45,349 nucleotides of DNA from Thermodesulfobacteriota bacterium (GTDB taxonomy: Bacteria > Desulfobacterota > Desulfobacteria > Desulfobacterales > JAUWMJ01): the NCBI GenBank assembly GCA_034189135.1, contig JAXHVO010000106.1, positions 1 through 45,349 of the forward strand. Direction: 5' to 3'. Shown here piece by piece: positions 8,222 to 16,686 of the stretch. Positions within the stretch are counted from its first letter, which is position 1, and every line of letters starts with the position of its first letter. Below the pieces are notes generated by a model. That model was not told the DNA's origin. It did no database searches and saw only the letters and a program-made list of their open reading frames with translations. A program made the position numbers and the translations under genes.

Positions 8222-8269
8222 GACGGAAATCATGGACAGACACCTGCCCAGCGGTTAATATAGGCACCT

Positions 8270-8896
8270 ATGTCTCCGAGGATTCAACAAAAATGCCGCC
8301 CCCTTACCGATGGAATCGCTCCCCCGTGGATCCCTCTGGTAAAGAGGGCCAAAGCCGGTAGCCGAAGCGCATTTACCGAACTTGTGGGCCTGTTTGAAGA
8401 CGATATATTTAAAATGATTTTCTACCGCCTACGAACGCAAATGGATACGGAAGATATCACTCAGGACGTTTTCCTGCAGGCTTTTAGTAAATTGTCTGGC
8501 CTTAAAAAGGCTGAGCGGTTTAAAAGCTGGCTTTTTTCCATTGCGATCAACCGGATCAGGGATTTTAATCGTAAAAAACATTTCCGGTCGCTTTTTAAAA
8601 TGACCGGCACCAGCAATGAAATAATAACAGACACACCAATAAACCACCAAACTGAACCGATCAACGAACTGATGAGGCAGGATTTCTGGAAACAGATCGG
8701 CCTGATTTTAGATCAGCTGCCACCCATGGAAAGGGAAGTCTTTCTGCTTAGATTTATGGACCATCTCAGCATAAAAGAAATTTCCCAGGCTTTAAAAAAA
8801 AGTGAGAGTACAGTAAAAACACATCTGTACCGTGCGCTGGTGAAATTTCGCAACAATTCGAAAACATTACATATACTTAAGGAAGAATTGGCATGA
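8270..8896 (+). CDS. ECF-family RNA polymerase sigma factor (RpoE-like)
   Basis: This 208-residue protein has sigma region 2 (FTELVGLFEDDIFKMIFYRL, DTEDITQDVFLQAF, then FKSWLFSIAINRIRDFNRK) and region 4 (LPPMEREVFLLRFM, LSIKEISQALKKSESTVKTH) with the usual linker. It directs polymerase to a stress regulon. Its stop overlaps the next start (ATGA at 8893), so it is translationally coupled to the anti-sigma gene, the standard arrangement for ECF switches. The first 20 residues are less typical, and a later start is possible. Confidence 0.92.
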   Translation: MSPRIQQKCRPLTDGIAPPWIPLVKRAKAGSRSAFTELVGLFEDDIFKMIFYRLRTQMDTEDITQDVFLQAFSKLSGLKKAERFKSWLFSIAINRIRDFNRKKHFRSLFKMTGTSNEIITDTPINHQTEPINELMRQDFWKQIGLILDQLPPMEREVFLLRFMDHLSIKEISQALKKSESTVKTHLYRALVKFRNNSKTLHILKEELA

Positions 8897-9459
8897 GTTT
8901 TAAGCAAAAACCACATCCGGATGAAAGCCAGCTGCTGTTGGCAATCGTTGATGAGACCAAACTGCCTGATTCCATTCGTAAGCATTTGTCAGTATGCCCC
9001 AGGTGTCGCGCCGATATCAAAATGATCGAACAAGATTTGAACAACCTGAGCCAAAAAGCAAGGCAACTGGCCCCTGTGATGCACAGAAAGATCTCTTTGC
9101 CTGTGGAAAAATCTTCAATAATATACAGATGGATGCATGACTGGCGGATTTCTTTCGGTGCAGTTGCCGCAACCGCTGCCGCAACCGCAATGGTTTTAAT
9201 AGTAGTCTGGTTGTCGCTACCAAGCTCAATCCCAGATGAAGATTCACTCGATATCATCTCGCAGATATCATGGAGGGACGATAATTTTATGGCAGAAATC
9301 AGTGCACTTGCCGAAAACGTTCTTCCCCAGGTCTATCTTGATATCATTGAGGAATCTTACTTAGGCACAGACGATGAATTTATTAAATCTGTTGTTCCAT
9401 CCACTGAAACAGACTCCCTGTCTTACTATCAGGAGAGGAAAGGAGTTAAGCCATGTTAA
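8893..9459 (+). CDS. Membrane-bound anti-sigma factor (zinc-finger HC2 type)
   Basis: A 188-residue protein. The N-terminal domain carries HLSVCPRC (His31, Cys35, Cys38) and an upstream His, matching the zinc-binding anti-sigma (ZAS) pattern that holds the ECF factor at the membrane. One membrane helix lies near residues 86-109, followed by a periplasmic region of about 78 residues that presumably receives the signal. The gene overlaps the sigma gene by four bases and the next gene by seven. It is likely the negative regulator of the sigma factor encoded at 8270. Confidence 0.85.
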   Translation: MSFKQKPHPDESQLLLAIVDETKLPDSIRKHLSVCPRCRADIKMIEQDLNNLSQKARQLAPVMHRKISLPVEKSSIIYRWMHDWRISFGAVAATAAATAMVLIVVWLSLPSSIPDEDSLDIISQISWRDDNFMAEISALAENVLPQVYLDIIEESYLGTDDEFIKSVVPSTETDSLSYYQERKGVKPC

Positions 9460-9923
9460 GAAAGGTTTTTTATGTAGCCCTATTGTTTGTTTTCCTTATT
9501 TCACCTGCCACAGTCACCGCAAAAAATACAGGTTTAGGGAAATGGTGGCACCGCCCGCAGGCATCTGAAAAACTCAACCTGAGCAAAGAAGAAATAAACA
9601 AGCTGGACGAACAATTTGTTGACAGCCGGCGAAAGCTCATAAAGCTTGAAAGTGCATTGAGGAGCGAACAGTTTGAACTCGACAATCTGCTGGAAAACGA
9701 GCACCTCGACGAAAAAGCAACTGTCAAACAGTTTGCCAGATTGCAGCAAGCGCGAACCGATCTGGCCAATGAACAGTTTAGATTTTTACTTGAGATAAGA
9801 AAGATTTTGGGTCTGGACCGTTTCCGACAACTGAAACAATACAAACAATTGCGACGTCAGAAGATACGTAAAGAGCTGGGATCTAGGCGGGATCGTCCTA
9901 AGAAAAGGTCCAGCTTCGATTAA
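9453..9923 (+). CDS. Periplasmic Spy/CpxP/ZraP-like helical protein
   Basis: A 156-residue protein with a signal peptide (residues 1-23, ending VTA-KN). The mature chain is helical: LNLSKEEINKLDEQF resembles the LTxxQ-type repeats of CpxP, Spy and the CnrX/ZraP metal sensors, and a second segment, FRFLLEIRKILGLDRFRQL, matches their closing motif. The tail is very basic. As third gene of the sigma/anti-sigma operon it is probably the periplasmic sensor or chaperone whose state controls release of the sigma factor. Metal binding is uncertain: no His/Cys cluster is visible. Confidence 0.8.
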   Translation: MLRKVFYVALLFVFLISPATVTAKNTGLGKWWHRPQASEKLNLSKEEINKLDEQFVDSRRKLIKLESALRSEQFELDNLLENEHLDEKATVKQFARLQQARTDLANEQFRFLLEIRKILGLDRFRQLKQYKQLRRQKIRKELGSRRDRPKKRSSFD

Positions 9924-9965
9924 TGGAAAAAGCCTTGTGATCATCTTCCGGTTTACTTGCCTGTT

Positions 9966-10009
9966 TGCCCTGTGAAATGTAGCGGCTGTTTTGCAGGGCA
10001 TTTCTTTTG
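9966..10009 (+). terminator. Probable terminator of the ECF sigma operon
   Basis: TGCCCTG (9966-9972) pairs with CAGGGCA (9994-10000) and is followed by TTTCTTTTG. The loop is about 21 bases, longer than ideal. Confidence 0.5.
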
Positions 10010-10140
10010 TTAAATATTTTTTGATCTTCCCTGGTAAATCCCGCAAGGATGGTTTTTATTTGCCTTTTCTGTCTTGACTTTATCCTTTTTAGTGGTGTAG
10101 GGTATAACTAAAACTAATAAACAACCTTTTGGAGAAAACG

Positions 10141-10188
10141 ATGCGAAAGGAGTGTTTGAAATTACCTATATTGGCCTTCTCAGGTTAG
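10141..10188 (+). other. Possible 15-codon leader ORF upstream of dodecin
   Basis: ATG at 10141 follows TTGGAGAAAACG, a fair ribosome-binding site, and the frame ends at TAG after 15 codons. The sequence from about 10173 to 10215 could fold weakly (GGCCTTCTCAGG with CCTTTGGAGGC). Nothing else was found in the 375-base gap 9924-10298. Whether the peptide is made is unknown. Confidence 0.25.
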
Positions 10189-10298
10189 TCTATCCCTTTG
10201 GAGGCTTTTTGCGTTTTAACAACCCTAATCTTTGAGATAGGGCTGGATAGCGGCAGAAACTCATACATTAATTTCAACCAATAACAAAGGAGGGAAAA

Positions 10299-10511
10299 AT
10301 GAGCGAAAGTGTATATAAAATCATCGATCTGGTTGGAAGCAGCCCCAATTCATGGGAAGAAGCGGCAAAAAACGCAGTAGAGACAGCGGGGAAAAGCCTC
10401 CGGGATTTAAGGGTCGCAGAGATTGAAAAACTGGATATGAAAGTAGAAGATGGCAAAGTGACAGCCTTTCGCGCAAAAGTGCAGCTTTCATTTAAATACG
10501 TAACGGAATAA
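10299..10511 (+). CDS. Dodecin family flavin-binding protein
   Basis: A 70-residue protein with the complete dodecin pattern: YKIIDLVGSSPNSWEEAAKN, then a strand with L-R-V-A-E-I, and the closing strand VTAFRAKVQLSFKY. Dodecins assemble into hollow dodecamers that store and buffer riboflavin or FMN. A strong ribosome-binding site (AAAGGAGGGAAAAATG) fixes the start. It stands alone, with a clear terminator about 90 bases downstream. A flavin store suits a cell with many flavoenzymes, as elsewhere in this window. Confidence 0.93.
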   Translation: MSESVYKIIDLVGSSPNSWEEAAKNAVETAGKSLRDLRVAEIEKLDMKVEDGKVTAFRAKVQLSFKYVTE

Positions 10512-10597
10512 TCAGCCTGCCAACCATTCTTGTTGTCCTGGTAGAATTAACTTTCCGGAGGCAGTAAGACAGAATTAAAAAATAATATTTCTATTCA

Positions 10598-10641
10598 AAG
10601 CCTCCATGGAAGTTGTGTATCACCATGGAGGCTTTTTTTAT
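10598..10641 (+). terminator. Rho-independent terminator after dodecin
   Basis: A perfect 12-bp stem, AAGCCTCCATGG (10598-10609) with CCATGGAGGCTT (10623-10634), is followed by a T-rich run. Confidence 0.9.
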
Positions 10642-10690
10642 TTTGAATTGTAACATAGATAGGTTTACATTTTTTTAAAAGATTCTCATT

Positions 10691-11881
10691 ATGAAAACAA
10701 CATTTAAAAAAATTGCTGAAATGATGCATCATTCCTGTCCGGATGAATGTTTTGCCATAGACTTCTGGGACGGGGATAAAATCTCTTTTGGAGAGACCCC
10801 TTGTGTTACACTGCGTTTGAAAGACGAGGGATGTGTAAAAAGAATCATTAAGAGCGGCTATTGTGGGTTTGGAGAATCCTATATGGATAAAGCAATTGAA
10901 ATAAAGGGAGATTTGCTGAAGCTTTTTTACATGGGATTTTCCATTAATTTTGATGAAAGCAGGCTCTCTTTGGTAGAGAAACTGAGGTTTTTTATCATTT
11001 CACTGCTAAATCGTGACACACTTCGTCGCGTACCGAAAAATATTTCTCATCATTATGACCTGGGTAATGAATTCTATACCCTCTTTCTCGATAACACCAT
11101 GACTTATTCCTGCGCTTATTTTAATAAAAAGGACGATTCTCTTAACCAGGCACAACTCAATAAATATGAACATATTTCACGCAAGCTTTTGCTTAAACCG
11201 GGTGAATCTCTTCTGGACATCGGATGCGGCTGGGGAGGGATGCTGATCTATGCTGCTCAAAACTACGGAATAAACGGTGTTGGAATCACCCTTTCAAAAA
11301 ATCAGCATGAATATGCCAATCAAAAAATCGAGGAGTTGGGACTTAAGGATCAAATAAAGGTCATATACAAGGACTATCGGCAGTTAAGCGGAAAATTTGA
11401 TAAAATTATTTCCATCGGCATGTTTGAACATGTGGGGAAAAAATTCATTCCGATTTTTATAAAAAAGGTATCGGATTTGTTAAAAAGTGAAGGGCTGGGT
11501 CTGTTGCATACCATTGGAAAAGACACACCGTCTCCGGGTGATCCCTGGACATTAAAATATATCTTTCCCGGTGGATATATTCCTTGTTTGAGTGAAATTG
11601 TACAGGAAATGGGAAAAACCGGCTTTTCCATTCTCGATGTGGAAAATCTGCGCCAACACTATGCAAAAACACTAGAGCACTGGACAGAGAACTATGAGAA
11701 AAATGTCGAAAAGGTCCGAGAAATGTTTGATGAATCTTTTGTGAGGCGGTGGCGTCTGTTTTTAAACGGATCAATTGCGGGATTCAGATATGGGAATACC
11801 CGCCTGTTTCAAGTTCTTTTCTCCAATGGACTAAATAATGAACTGCCACCGACACGAGCCCACGTTTATCGTGAAATATAA
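10691..11881 (+). CDS. cfa: Cyclopropane-fatty-acyl-phospholipid synthase
   Basis: A 396-residue SAM-dependent enzyme that adds a methylene group across the double bond of unsaturated phospholipid acyl chains. Diagnostic blocks: ISHHYDLGNEFYTLFLD, MTYSCAYF, the SAM loop LDIGCGWGG, the YKDYRQL segment, and SIGMFEHVGKK with the conserved Glu-His. The C-terminal helix RWRLFLNGSIAGFRYG is also typical. Length is usual for the family. The ATG at 10691 has no strong ribosome-binding site. A hairpin follows the stop, between this gene and the convergent DUF1566 gene. Confidence 0.92.
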   Translation: MKTTFKKIAEMMHHSCPDECFAIDFWDGDKISFGETPCVTLRLKDEGCVKRIIKSGYCGFGESYMDKAIEIKGDLLKLFYMGFSINFDESRLSLVEKLRFFIISLLNRDTLRRVPKNISHHYDLGNEFYTLFLDNTMTYSCAYFNKKDDSLNQAQLNKYEHISRKLLLKPGESLLDIGCGWGGMLIYAAQNYGINGVGITLSKNQHEYANQKIEELGLKDQIKVIYKDYRQLSGKFDKIISIGMFEHVGKKFIPIFIKKVSDLLKSEGLGLLHTIGKDTPSPGDPWTLKYIFPGGYIPCLSEIVQEMGKTGFSILDVENLRQHYAKTLEHWTENYEKNVEKVREMFDESFVRRWRLFLNGSIAGFRYGNTRLFQVLFSNGLNNELPPTRAHVYREI

Positions 11882-11905
11882 TGGAGGATATTGCTCACAT
11901 GAAGG

Positions 11906-11939
11906 CACCGCCCACCCACTGAAAACCGGATGGGCGGTG
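11906..11939. terminator. Hairpin between convergent genes
   Basis: CACCGCCCA (11906-11914) pairs perfectly with TGGGCGGTG (11931-11939) between the convergent cfa and DUF1566 genes. There is no T-run on either side, so its role as terminator is likely but not certain. Confidence 0.5.
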
Positions 11940-11956
11940 ATCGATAAAAATCAGGT

Positions 11957-12451
11957 TTATTTAAGATCACGCACCGGTAGAGCGCGGTAAGCGCGCTTGT
12001 GGGCTTTTCTAACCGTATAGTGATAAACGTTGTCAAAGTTGAAAATACTGGCGGTTGGCCCGATTTCACTGACCTCCGACGTCCAGATCCATCCACAGGT
12101 AAGTCGTATCTCAGGCACTATTTTAACCCACTGGCCACAGGCAGTCTCATAACCCCGATATTTTTTATCTTTAATGCTGAGACTTTCCAGCTCCTTTAGA
12201 GTCGGAAGGCGCCAGTTGTCATACTTCTTTTCAAGGGTGAGCGGAAAAGTGTATTTTACCCATTTTTCCGCCTGCTTCCAATTAATATCGCCGTGATTAT
12301 CCGTTTTGGCCCACATGACACCCAGCTGATGATCCGTAACCGTGCCATCCCCGTTATCGGTAAAACGGTCACCGGCGAGAGCCGGAGCAGCAAGAAGGAA
12401 CAGTGACATGGCAACTATAAAAATGATTGCTGATGATATCCTTTGGGACAT
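11957..12451 (-). CDS. Secreted DUF1566 (Lcl-like) domain protein
   Basis: A 164-residue protein using the ATG at 12451, which follows GGGAGGAAAAA and gives a clean signal peptide (MSQRISSAIIFIVAMSLFLL..., cleavage at ALA-GD). The mature part has the DUF1566 signature: RFTDNGDGTVTDHQLGVMW, WRLPTLKELESL, and GWIWTSEV near the end. DUF1566 is a surface/periplasmic carbohydrate- or matrix-binding-type module of uncertain role. The frame extends 17 codons further upstream without support. Confidence 0.85.
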   Translation of the reverse strand: MSQRISSAIIFIVAMSLFLLAAPALAGDRFTDNGDGTVTDHQLGVMWAKTDNHGDINWKQAEKWVKYTFPLTLEKKYDNWRLPTLKELESLSIKDKKYRGYETACGQWVKIVPEIRLTCGWIWTSEVSEIGPTASIFNFDNVYHYTVRKAHKRAYRALPVRDLK

Positions 12452-12549
12452 TTTTTCCTCCCTATATAAAGCCTGTACGTATGATGACCCACTGGCCAGC
12501 AAAAAAACGAACTGCCGGTCTGTTGCACAGCGTTGTTTTTTACCGAATG

Positions 12550-13044
12550 CTATTTAAGATGAATACGCTTTCTTAACCGCTCGGCATTTTTTTCATCCCG
12601 GTAAGAAATGCAGGTCACGGGGCAACGACGAAACATTTTTTCTGCCACCGACCCGATGAAGACACTCTCCAGGTCCGTACGTCCTTTGATTCCCATAACC
12701 ACCATATCGATTTTTTCTTCGATAATAATTTTTAAAAGTTCATCAATGGGATTACCGACTCTAAAGATGGCCTTTAGGTTTTCGCCTTTAAGGGCGGATT
12801 TGTTTTGCATTTCTTGCAAAATAGTTTTGCGTTCTTCCTTAAGCGTTGACACATAATTATCGCCATCCACTTCATAACCCATTGATGCCACCGAGGCCAC
12901 TGCTTCAACATCCCGTGAGTTTATCACATTTGCCACAATGAGTTGTGCATCCAGACTTTTTGCCAGTTTCGCCGAATAATCGAATAGACCTTCAGCATAT
13001 TCTGAAAAACCCAAAGCCACCAGTATGTTATTTATACCATCCAT
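12550..13044 (-). CDS. Universal stress protein (UspA family), TRAP-associated
   Basis: A 164-residue protein with the Usp fold: NNILVALGFSEYAEGLFDYS at the start and the ATP-binding loop MGIKGRTDLESVFIGSVAEK (G-x2-G-x9-G-S) near the C-terminus, so probably an ATP-binding type. ATG 13044 is preferred over the upstream GTG at 13113 because AAGGAAAAAAG lies ahead of it. It is the last gene of the TRAP operon. A Usp partner is known for the TeaABC TRAP system (TeaD), where it modulates transport, and the same role is inferred here. Confidence 0.88.
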   Translation of the reverse strand: MDGINNILVALGFSEYAEGLFDYSAKLAKSLDAQLIVANVINSRDVEAVASVASMGYEVDGDNYVSTLKEERKTILQEMQNKSALKGENLKAIFRVGNPIDELLKIIIEEKIDMVVMGIKGRTDLESVFIGSVAEKMFRRCPVTCISYRDEKNAERLRKRIHLK

Positions 13045-13136
13045 AATGCTTTTTTCCTTTTTGTCTTCCGCCGGGCTCTCCTTTTTTATACCGGAAAGCT
13101 CCGGCGGATTCACTACGTATTGGGTAACCCAACCGG

Positions 13137-15218
13137 TCAGGTTGCCGGAACATTACCCCGTTTGGGAATTCGCGGTCTTTGTATCAGGTATATCAGCCCG
13201 AAAATAGCAAGACCGATGGGATATACCCAGTAACGCTGGTCATGGGGGATACCAATCCAACTCGAGACCGCATCCGGACGCATAAGGGCCACAGTTACAG
13301 ATAAAAGCAACGGGATCTCATAGAACTTAACCTTTGCCACAAACCACCTCTGGGTCGCTGAAGCAAAAGCAAAGTTCCCCAAACATGCCATCAGAAAAAT
13401 AAGAATCCCCTGGGGCCAGCTGGTAATTTTATGAAGTATCAGATCGCTGTTAAAAATAAACATAAAGGGCAAAATTGCCGTACGGATATCATACATAAAG
13501 CCCTGCAAGCCGGTGGGAATCGGTGGAGACTTGGCAATGGCAGCTGCCGCGTATGCGGCCAATCCCACCGGTGGGGTGTCATCCGCCAGAATTCCGAAGT
13601 AAAAACAAAACAGATGGGCGGACATCAGCGGAACAATAAAGCCTGCGGCACCACCGATATGAACGATAACCGGTGCCGTCAAAGATGCCATAACGATGTA
13701 AGTGGCCGTGGTGGGAAGTCCCATTCCTATCACCAGGCTTGCAATTGCGGTGATGATGAGCATCAGGTAGATATTGCCCCCGGATATGGTTTCAACGATC
13801 TGGGTAATAAGACCGCCAAGACCCAGTGCCACCACCCCCACTATTATTCCGGCCGCGGCAGTGGCCAGGGCCACAGATACCATATTTCTTGCGCCGGTAG
13901 CCATGGCGGAAAAAATATCAATTACACTTTGCTTGAACGCAGGCCCGATCGGTTCTTTTTTAATGTATGCCTTTACCGGGTTCTGTAAAAACATGATAAT
14001 TGCCATCACCCATATGGCGTTAAAAGCGGCCAGCTCCGGTGAGTGTCTGACCACAATCAACTCAAACAGGAGCATGACCAGCGGTATGAGAAAATGAATG
14101 CCACTGATTAATGTTTTGAAGAAAAGAGGAAGCTCTTGGCGGGATAAACCCCTCAATCCGAGCTTGGATGCCTCTATGTGGGTGATATAAAAAAGGGCTG
14201 CATATGAGGCAAAGGCAGGGACTGCGGCTGCCTTGACGACTTCAATATACGGCACATTTACATATTCAGCGATTATAAATGCCGCCGCACCCATAATAGG
14301 CGGGGCAAGCTGGCCGTCGGTGCTTGCTGCAACTTCAACCGCCGCCGCCTTGGTGGGTGGATACCCCACCTTTTTCATCATCGGTATGGTAAATGTCCCG
14401 GTGGTGACTATATTTGCGATACTGGACCCGGATACCATTCCGGTCAAACCGCTGCCCACAATGGCTGCCTTGGCGGGTCCGCCTTTAAACCCACCCAAAA
14501 GGGCCAGGGCAAGCTGGATAAAATAATGGCCTGCGCCGGCCTTGTCCAGCATCGCTCCGAAAAGCACGAACAGAAACACAATGGTCGCAGAAACGTCCAG
14601 GGGGATACCGTAAATTCCCTCGGTGGACATGGTCATCTGCCCCATGAACCGGTTGAGCGAAACCCCTTTGAATGCGATCACATCGGGCATATAAGGACCG
14701 AAAAACGAATACAGGATAAAAACCGTTGCAATAAAAGGCAGGGCCGGCCCGATCACCCGGCGGGATGCTTCCAGCAAAAGGATCACCAGAATGGCTCCAA
14801 AAATAAGATCCCTTAGTATGGGTGAGCCATAACGGGTGGTCATGCCTGCATAATCGATGGCAATGTAAAGGGCGGAGAAAGCCGCCAGGATCGCTATCAA
14901 ATAATCGAATATGGGAATTTTTGTTTTGGTGGACAGAAATTTAAGGCCGAAATGTGTTTTCTTAAACAGGGGATAATTTAGAAAAACAATAAGAAGTGCG
15001 AAACCGAGGTGGATGGCCCTGATGAATGTGGAATCGAGAATGAGCCAGCTGGCGATGGACAGCTGAAAAAAGCTCCAGATTACCGCAATGGTGGGAATCA
15101 CATACTTTGAAGGTCCCCGGGGCTTTCGCCCGATACCCTCTTCTTCCTCGGCCATCTTTCTTGCTAACTCCAGACCATCATCCTTTTCAATCATTTCATT
15201 ATTACTCATATTTATCAC
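13137..15218 (-). CDS. TRAP transporter fused 4TM/12TM permease (TAXI type)
   Basis: A 693-residue integral membrane protein combining the small (DctQ-like) and large (DctM-like) TRAP subunits. DctM-type motifs include GSGLTGMVSGSSIANIVTTG, the ASTDGQLAPPIMGAAAF segment with MGAAAFI, GMGLPTTATYIVMA, and LADDTPPVGLAAYAAAAIA. About 16-18 hydrophobic helices are visible. It drives solute uptake with an ion gradient, using the TAXI binding protein encoded just upstream. The substrate cannot be read from sequence; small carboxylates are common for the family. The start is preceded by a weak purine stretch. Confidence 0.93.
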   Translation of the reverse strand: MINMSNNEMIEKDDGLELARKMAEEEEGIGRKPRGPSKYVIPTIAVIWSFFQLSIASWLILDSTFIRAIHLGFALLIVFLNYPLFKKTHFGLKFLSTKTKIPIFDYLIAILAAFSALYIAIDYAGMTTRYGSPILRDLIFGAILVILLLEASRRVIGPALPFIATVFILYSFFGPYMPDVIAFKGVSLNRFMGQMTMSTEGIYGIPLDVSATIVFLFVLFGAMLDKAGAGHYFIQLALALLGGFKGGPAKAAIVGSGLTGMVSGSSIANIVTTGTFTIPMMKKVGYPPTKAAAVEVAASTDGQLAPPIMGAAAFIIAEYVNVPYIEVVKAAAVPAFASYAALFYITHIEASKLGLRGLSRQELPLFFKTLISGIHFLIPLVMLLFELIVVRHSPELAAFNAIWVMAIIMFLQNPVKAYIKKEPIGPAFKQSVIDIFSAMATGARNMVSVALATAAAGIIVGVVALGLGGLITQIVETISGGNIYLMLIITAIASLVIGMGLPTTATYIVMASLTAPVIVHIGGAAGFIVPLMSAHLFCFYFGILADDTPPVGLAAYAAAAIAKSPPIPTGLQGFMYDIRTAILPFMFIFNSDLILHKITSWPQGILIFLMACLGNFAFASATQRWFVAKVKFYEIPLLLSVTVALMRPDAVSSWIGIPHDQRYWVYPIGLAIFGLIYLIQRPRIPKRGNVPAT

Positions 15219-15237
15219 CTAATCAGTCAAGAGTAGA

Positions 15238-15257
15238 AGGCGATTTTATCATCGCCT
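15238..15257 (-). promoter_or_regulatory. Hairpin just upstream of the TRAP permease start
   Basis: AGGCGAT-TTTATC-ATCGCCT forms a perfect seven-base-pair stem about 20 bases before the permease start. It could tune translation of the permease. Confidence 0.35.
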
Positions 15258-15392
15258 GGATACTTAAAACCTGAATATTTTAAAGAGAGTAAAGCTTACC
15301 GGCATTGGCTGGTTGTCTGAATAAAGAATGGGTTGAAGAAAAATGCAGGTACAAATAGCACAGCCGAAATGGTGCCGGTGAAATCAGTATTA

Positions 15393-15429
15393 GGCAACGG
15401 GACCGGTGATTCATATCGGTCCCGTTGCC
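15393..15429 (-). promoter_or_regulatory. Strong stem-loop between TRAP binding-protein and permease genes
   Basis: GGCAACGGGACCG (15393-15405) pairs perfectly with CGGTCCCGTTGCC (15417-15429) around an 11-base loop, 26 bases after the binding-protein stop. No T-run follows on the transcribed strand, so it is more likely a 3'-end stabiliser that raises binding-protein mRNA over permease mRNA than a full terminator. The rest of the 237-base gap holds only one smaller hairpin. Confidence 0.7.
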
Positions 15430-15455
15430 TGAAGGGCAGGTATTTTTTAAAACGA

Positions 15456-16460
15456 CTATTTAAGGCCGGCTTCCTTATAGTACTTCAATGCACCAGGGTG
15501 CAATTCTGCGGAAAGGCCTTCCAGCATACCCTCTTTGGTCAGCACCGCATAAGCGGGATGCAGCTTTTTAAAAGCGTCAAAGTTGTCAAAAACCTCTTTG
15601 GTCACTGCATATACCACGTCGTCCGGCACTTTGGCAGAGGTGACAAAAGTCGCTTTCACACCGAAAGTGTCCACATTTTCCGTGTTCTCAGCACCGGGAT
15701 ACAAATTAACCGGAATGTATGCCTTGGCATAGTAAGGATATTTTGCCAGAAGGCTGTCTACACCGGTGATTGAGGCAAAGCGTACTTTCCTTGCGCCCGA
15801 GGTTGCTTCCTTGATTGACCCACTGGGATGCCCCACTGTGTAAAAGAATGCATCGATCCTACCGTCCTGGAGGAGGCTGGCCGATTCTGCAGCTTTAATT
15901 CCTTCGGCAGTCATATCTGCCTTGTAGTCGATTCCAACCGCTTCCAGGGCATCGATGGAGTTCTGACGCTGGCCTGAACCCGGGTTACCGATATTTACTC
16001 TTTTACCTTTGAGGTCGGCGATATCATTGATGCCGGCATCAACCGCAGCCACCAGGGTGATGGACTCCGGATGGATGCTGAATACCGCCCTTAAGTCTTC
16101 CTGCTTGCCTTTGTCTTTCCACTCCGCGAGACCGTTAATGGCCTGATACTGCCTGTCCGACTGCACCACACCAAACTGGAGATCGCCCGCCATAACTGCG
16201 TTTACATTAAAGACCGATCCGCCGGTAGATTCCACCGTACAACGAATCCCGTACACATCTTTTTTCTTGTTCACAATCTTGGCAATGGCACCGCCAGTGG
16301 GATAATAAACGCCGGTAATCCCGCCGGTACCTATGGTTATAAAAGTGGTTTTTGGTGCTGCCGCCTCTTCTGTTGCCTGTTTTTCACCTGAAGGCCCACA
16401 CCCGACAACAAGCGCAAATCCGAACATCAGGACCACACCCAAAATGAGTATTTTTTTCAT
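15456..16460 (-). CDS. TAXI-family TRAP solute-binding lipoprotein
   Basis: A 334-residue lipoprotein. The signal peptide ends in the lipobox LVVGC-GPSG, so the protein is anchored by lipid on the outside of the inner membrane. The body has the TAXI (TRAP-associated extracytoplasmic immunogenic) pattern: FITIGTGGITGVYYPTGGAIAK at the start, then FGVVQSD, LRAVFSIHPESITLVA, and the DAFFYTVGHPSGSI stretch. Two ATGs abut; the second (16460) has better spacing to AGGAGG. It is first gene of the operon with the permease and UspA. Confidence 0.93.
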   Translation of the reverse strand: MKKILILGVVLMFGFALVVGCGPSGEKQATEEAAAPKTTFITIGTGGITGVYYPTGGAIAKIVNKKKDVYGIRCTVESTGGSVFNVNAVMAGDLQFGVVQSDRQYQAINGLAEWKDKGKQEDLRAVFSIHPESITLVAAVDAGINDIADLKGKRVNIGNPGSGQRQNSIDALEAVGIDYKADMTAEGIKAAESASLLQDGRIDAFFYTVGHPSGSIKEATSGARKVRFASITGVDSLLAKYPYYAKAYIPVNLYPGAENTENVDTFGVKATFVTSAKVPDDVVYAVTKEVFDNFDAFKKLHPAYAVLTKEGMLEGLSAELHPGALKYYKEAGLK

Positions 16461-16686
16461 CATTACCTCCTTTTTTTAATTAAAGATTTTTTAAATGACA
16501 TACGCCCAAGTTCTCATCTTCCTTTTTTTATCCCCCCCTTCATATACTTAAATAAAATGAGTTTCATTCAAGTATTGGTCCTGTCTATCAAAATAAATTA
16601 TCCAATGCAACAGTTTTATAAAACCGGCAAATTGTGAATGAATCATAATAATTTCAGATTATTAAAAAGCCCAACCGTTCTTGAGG

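Noticed and set aside
10189-10298. Riboswitch (FMN-type) ahead of dodecin
   Set aside because: I looked for an RFN-element pattern because dodecin binds flavin, but the conserved blocks are not there; only a weak fold and a short frame are visible.
13431-14816. Several plus-strand frames opposite the TRAP permease
   Set aside because: They are shadows of the minus-strand permease, with low-complexity His/Gly/Arg or Pro/Ala composition and no start signals.
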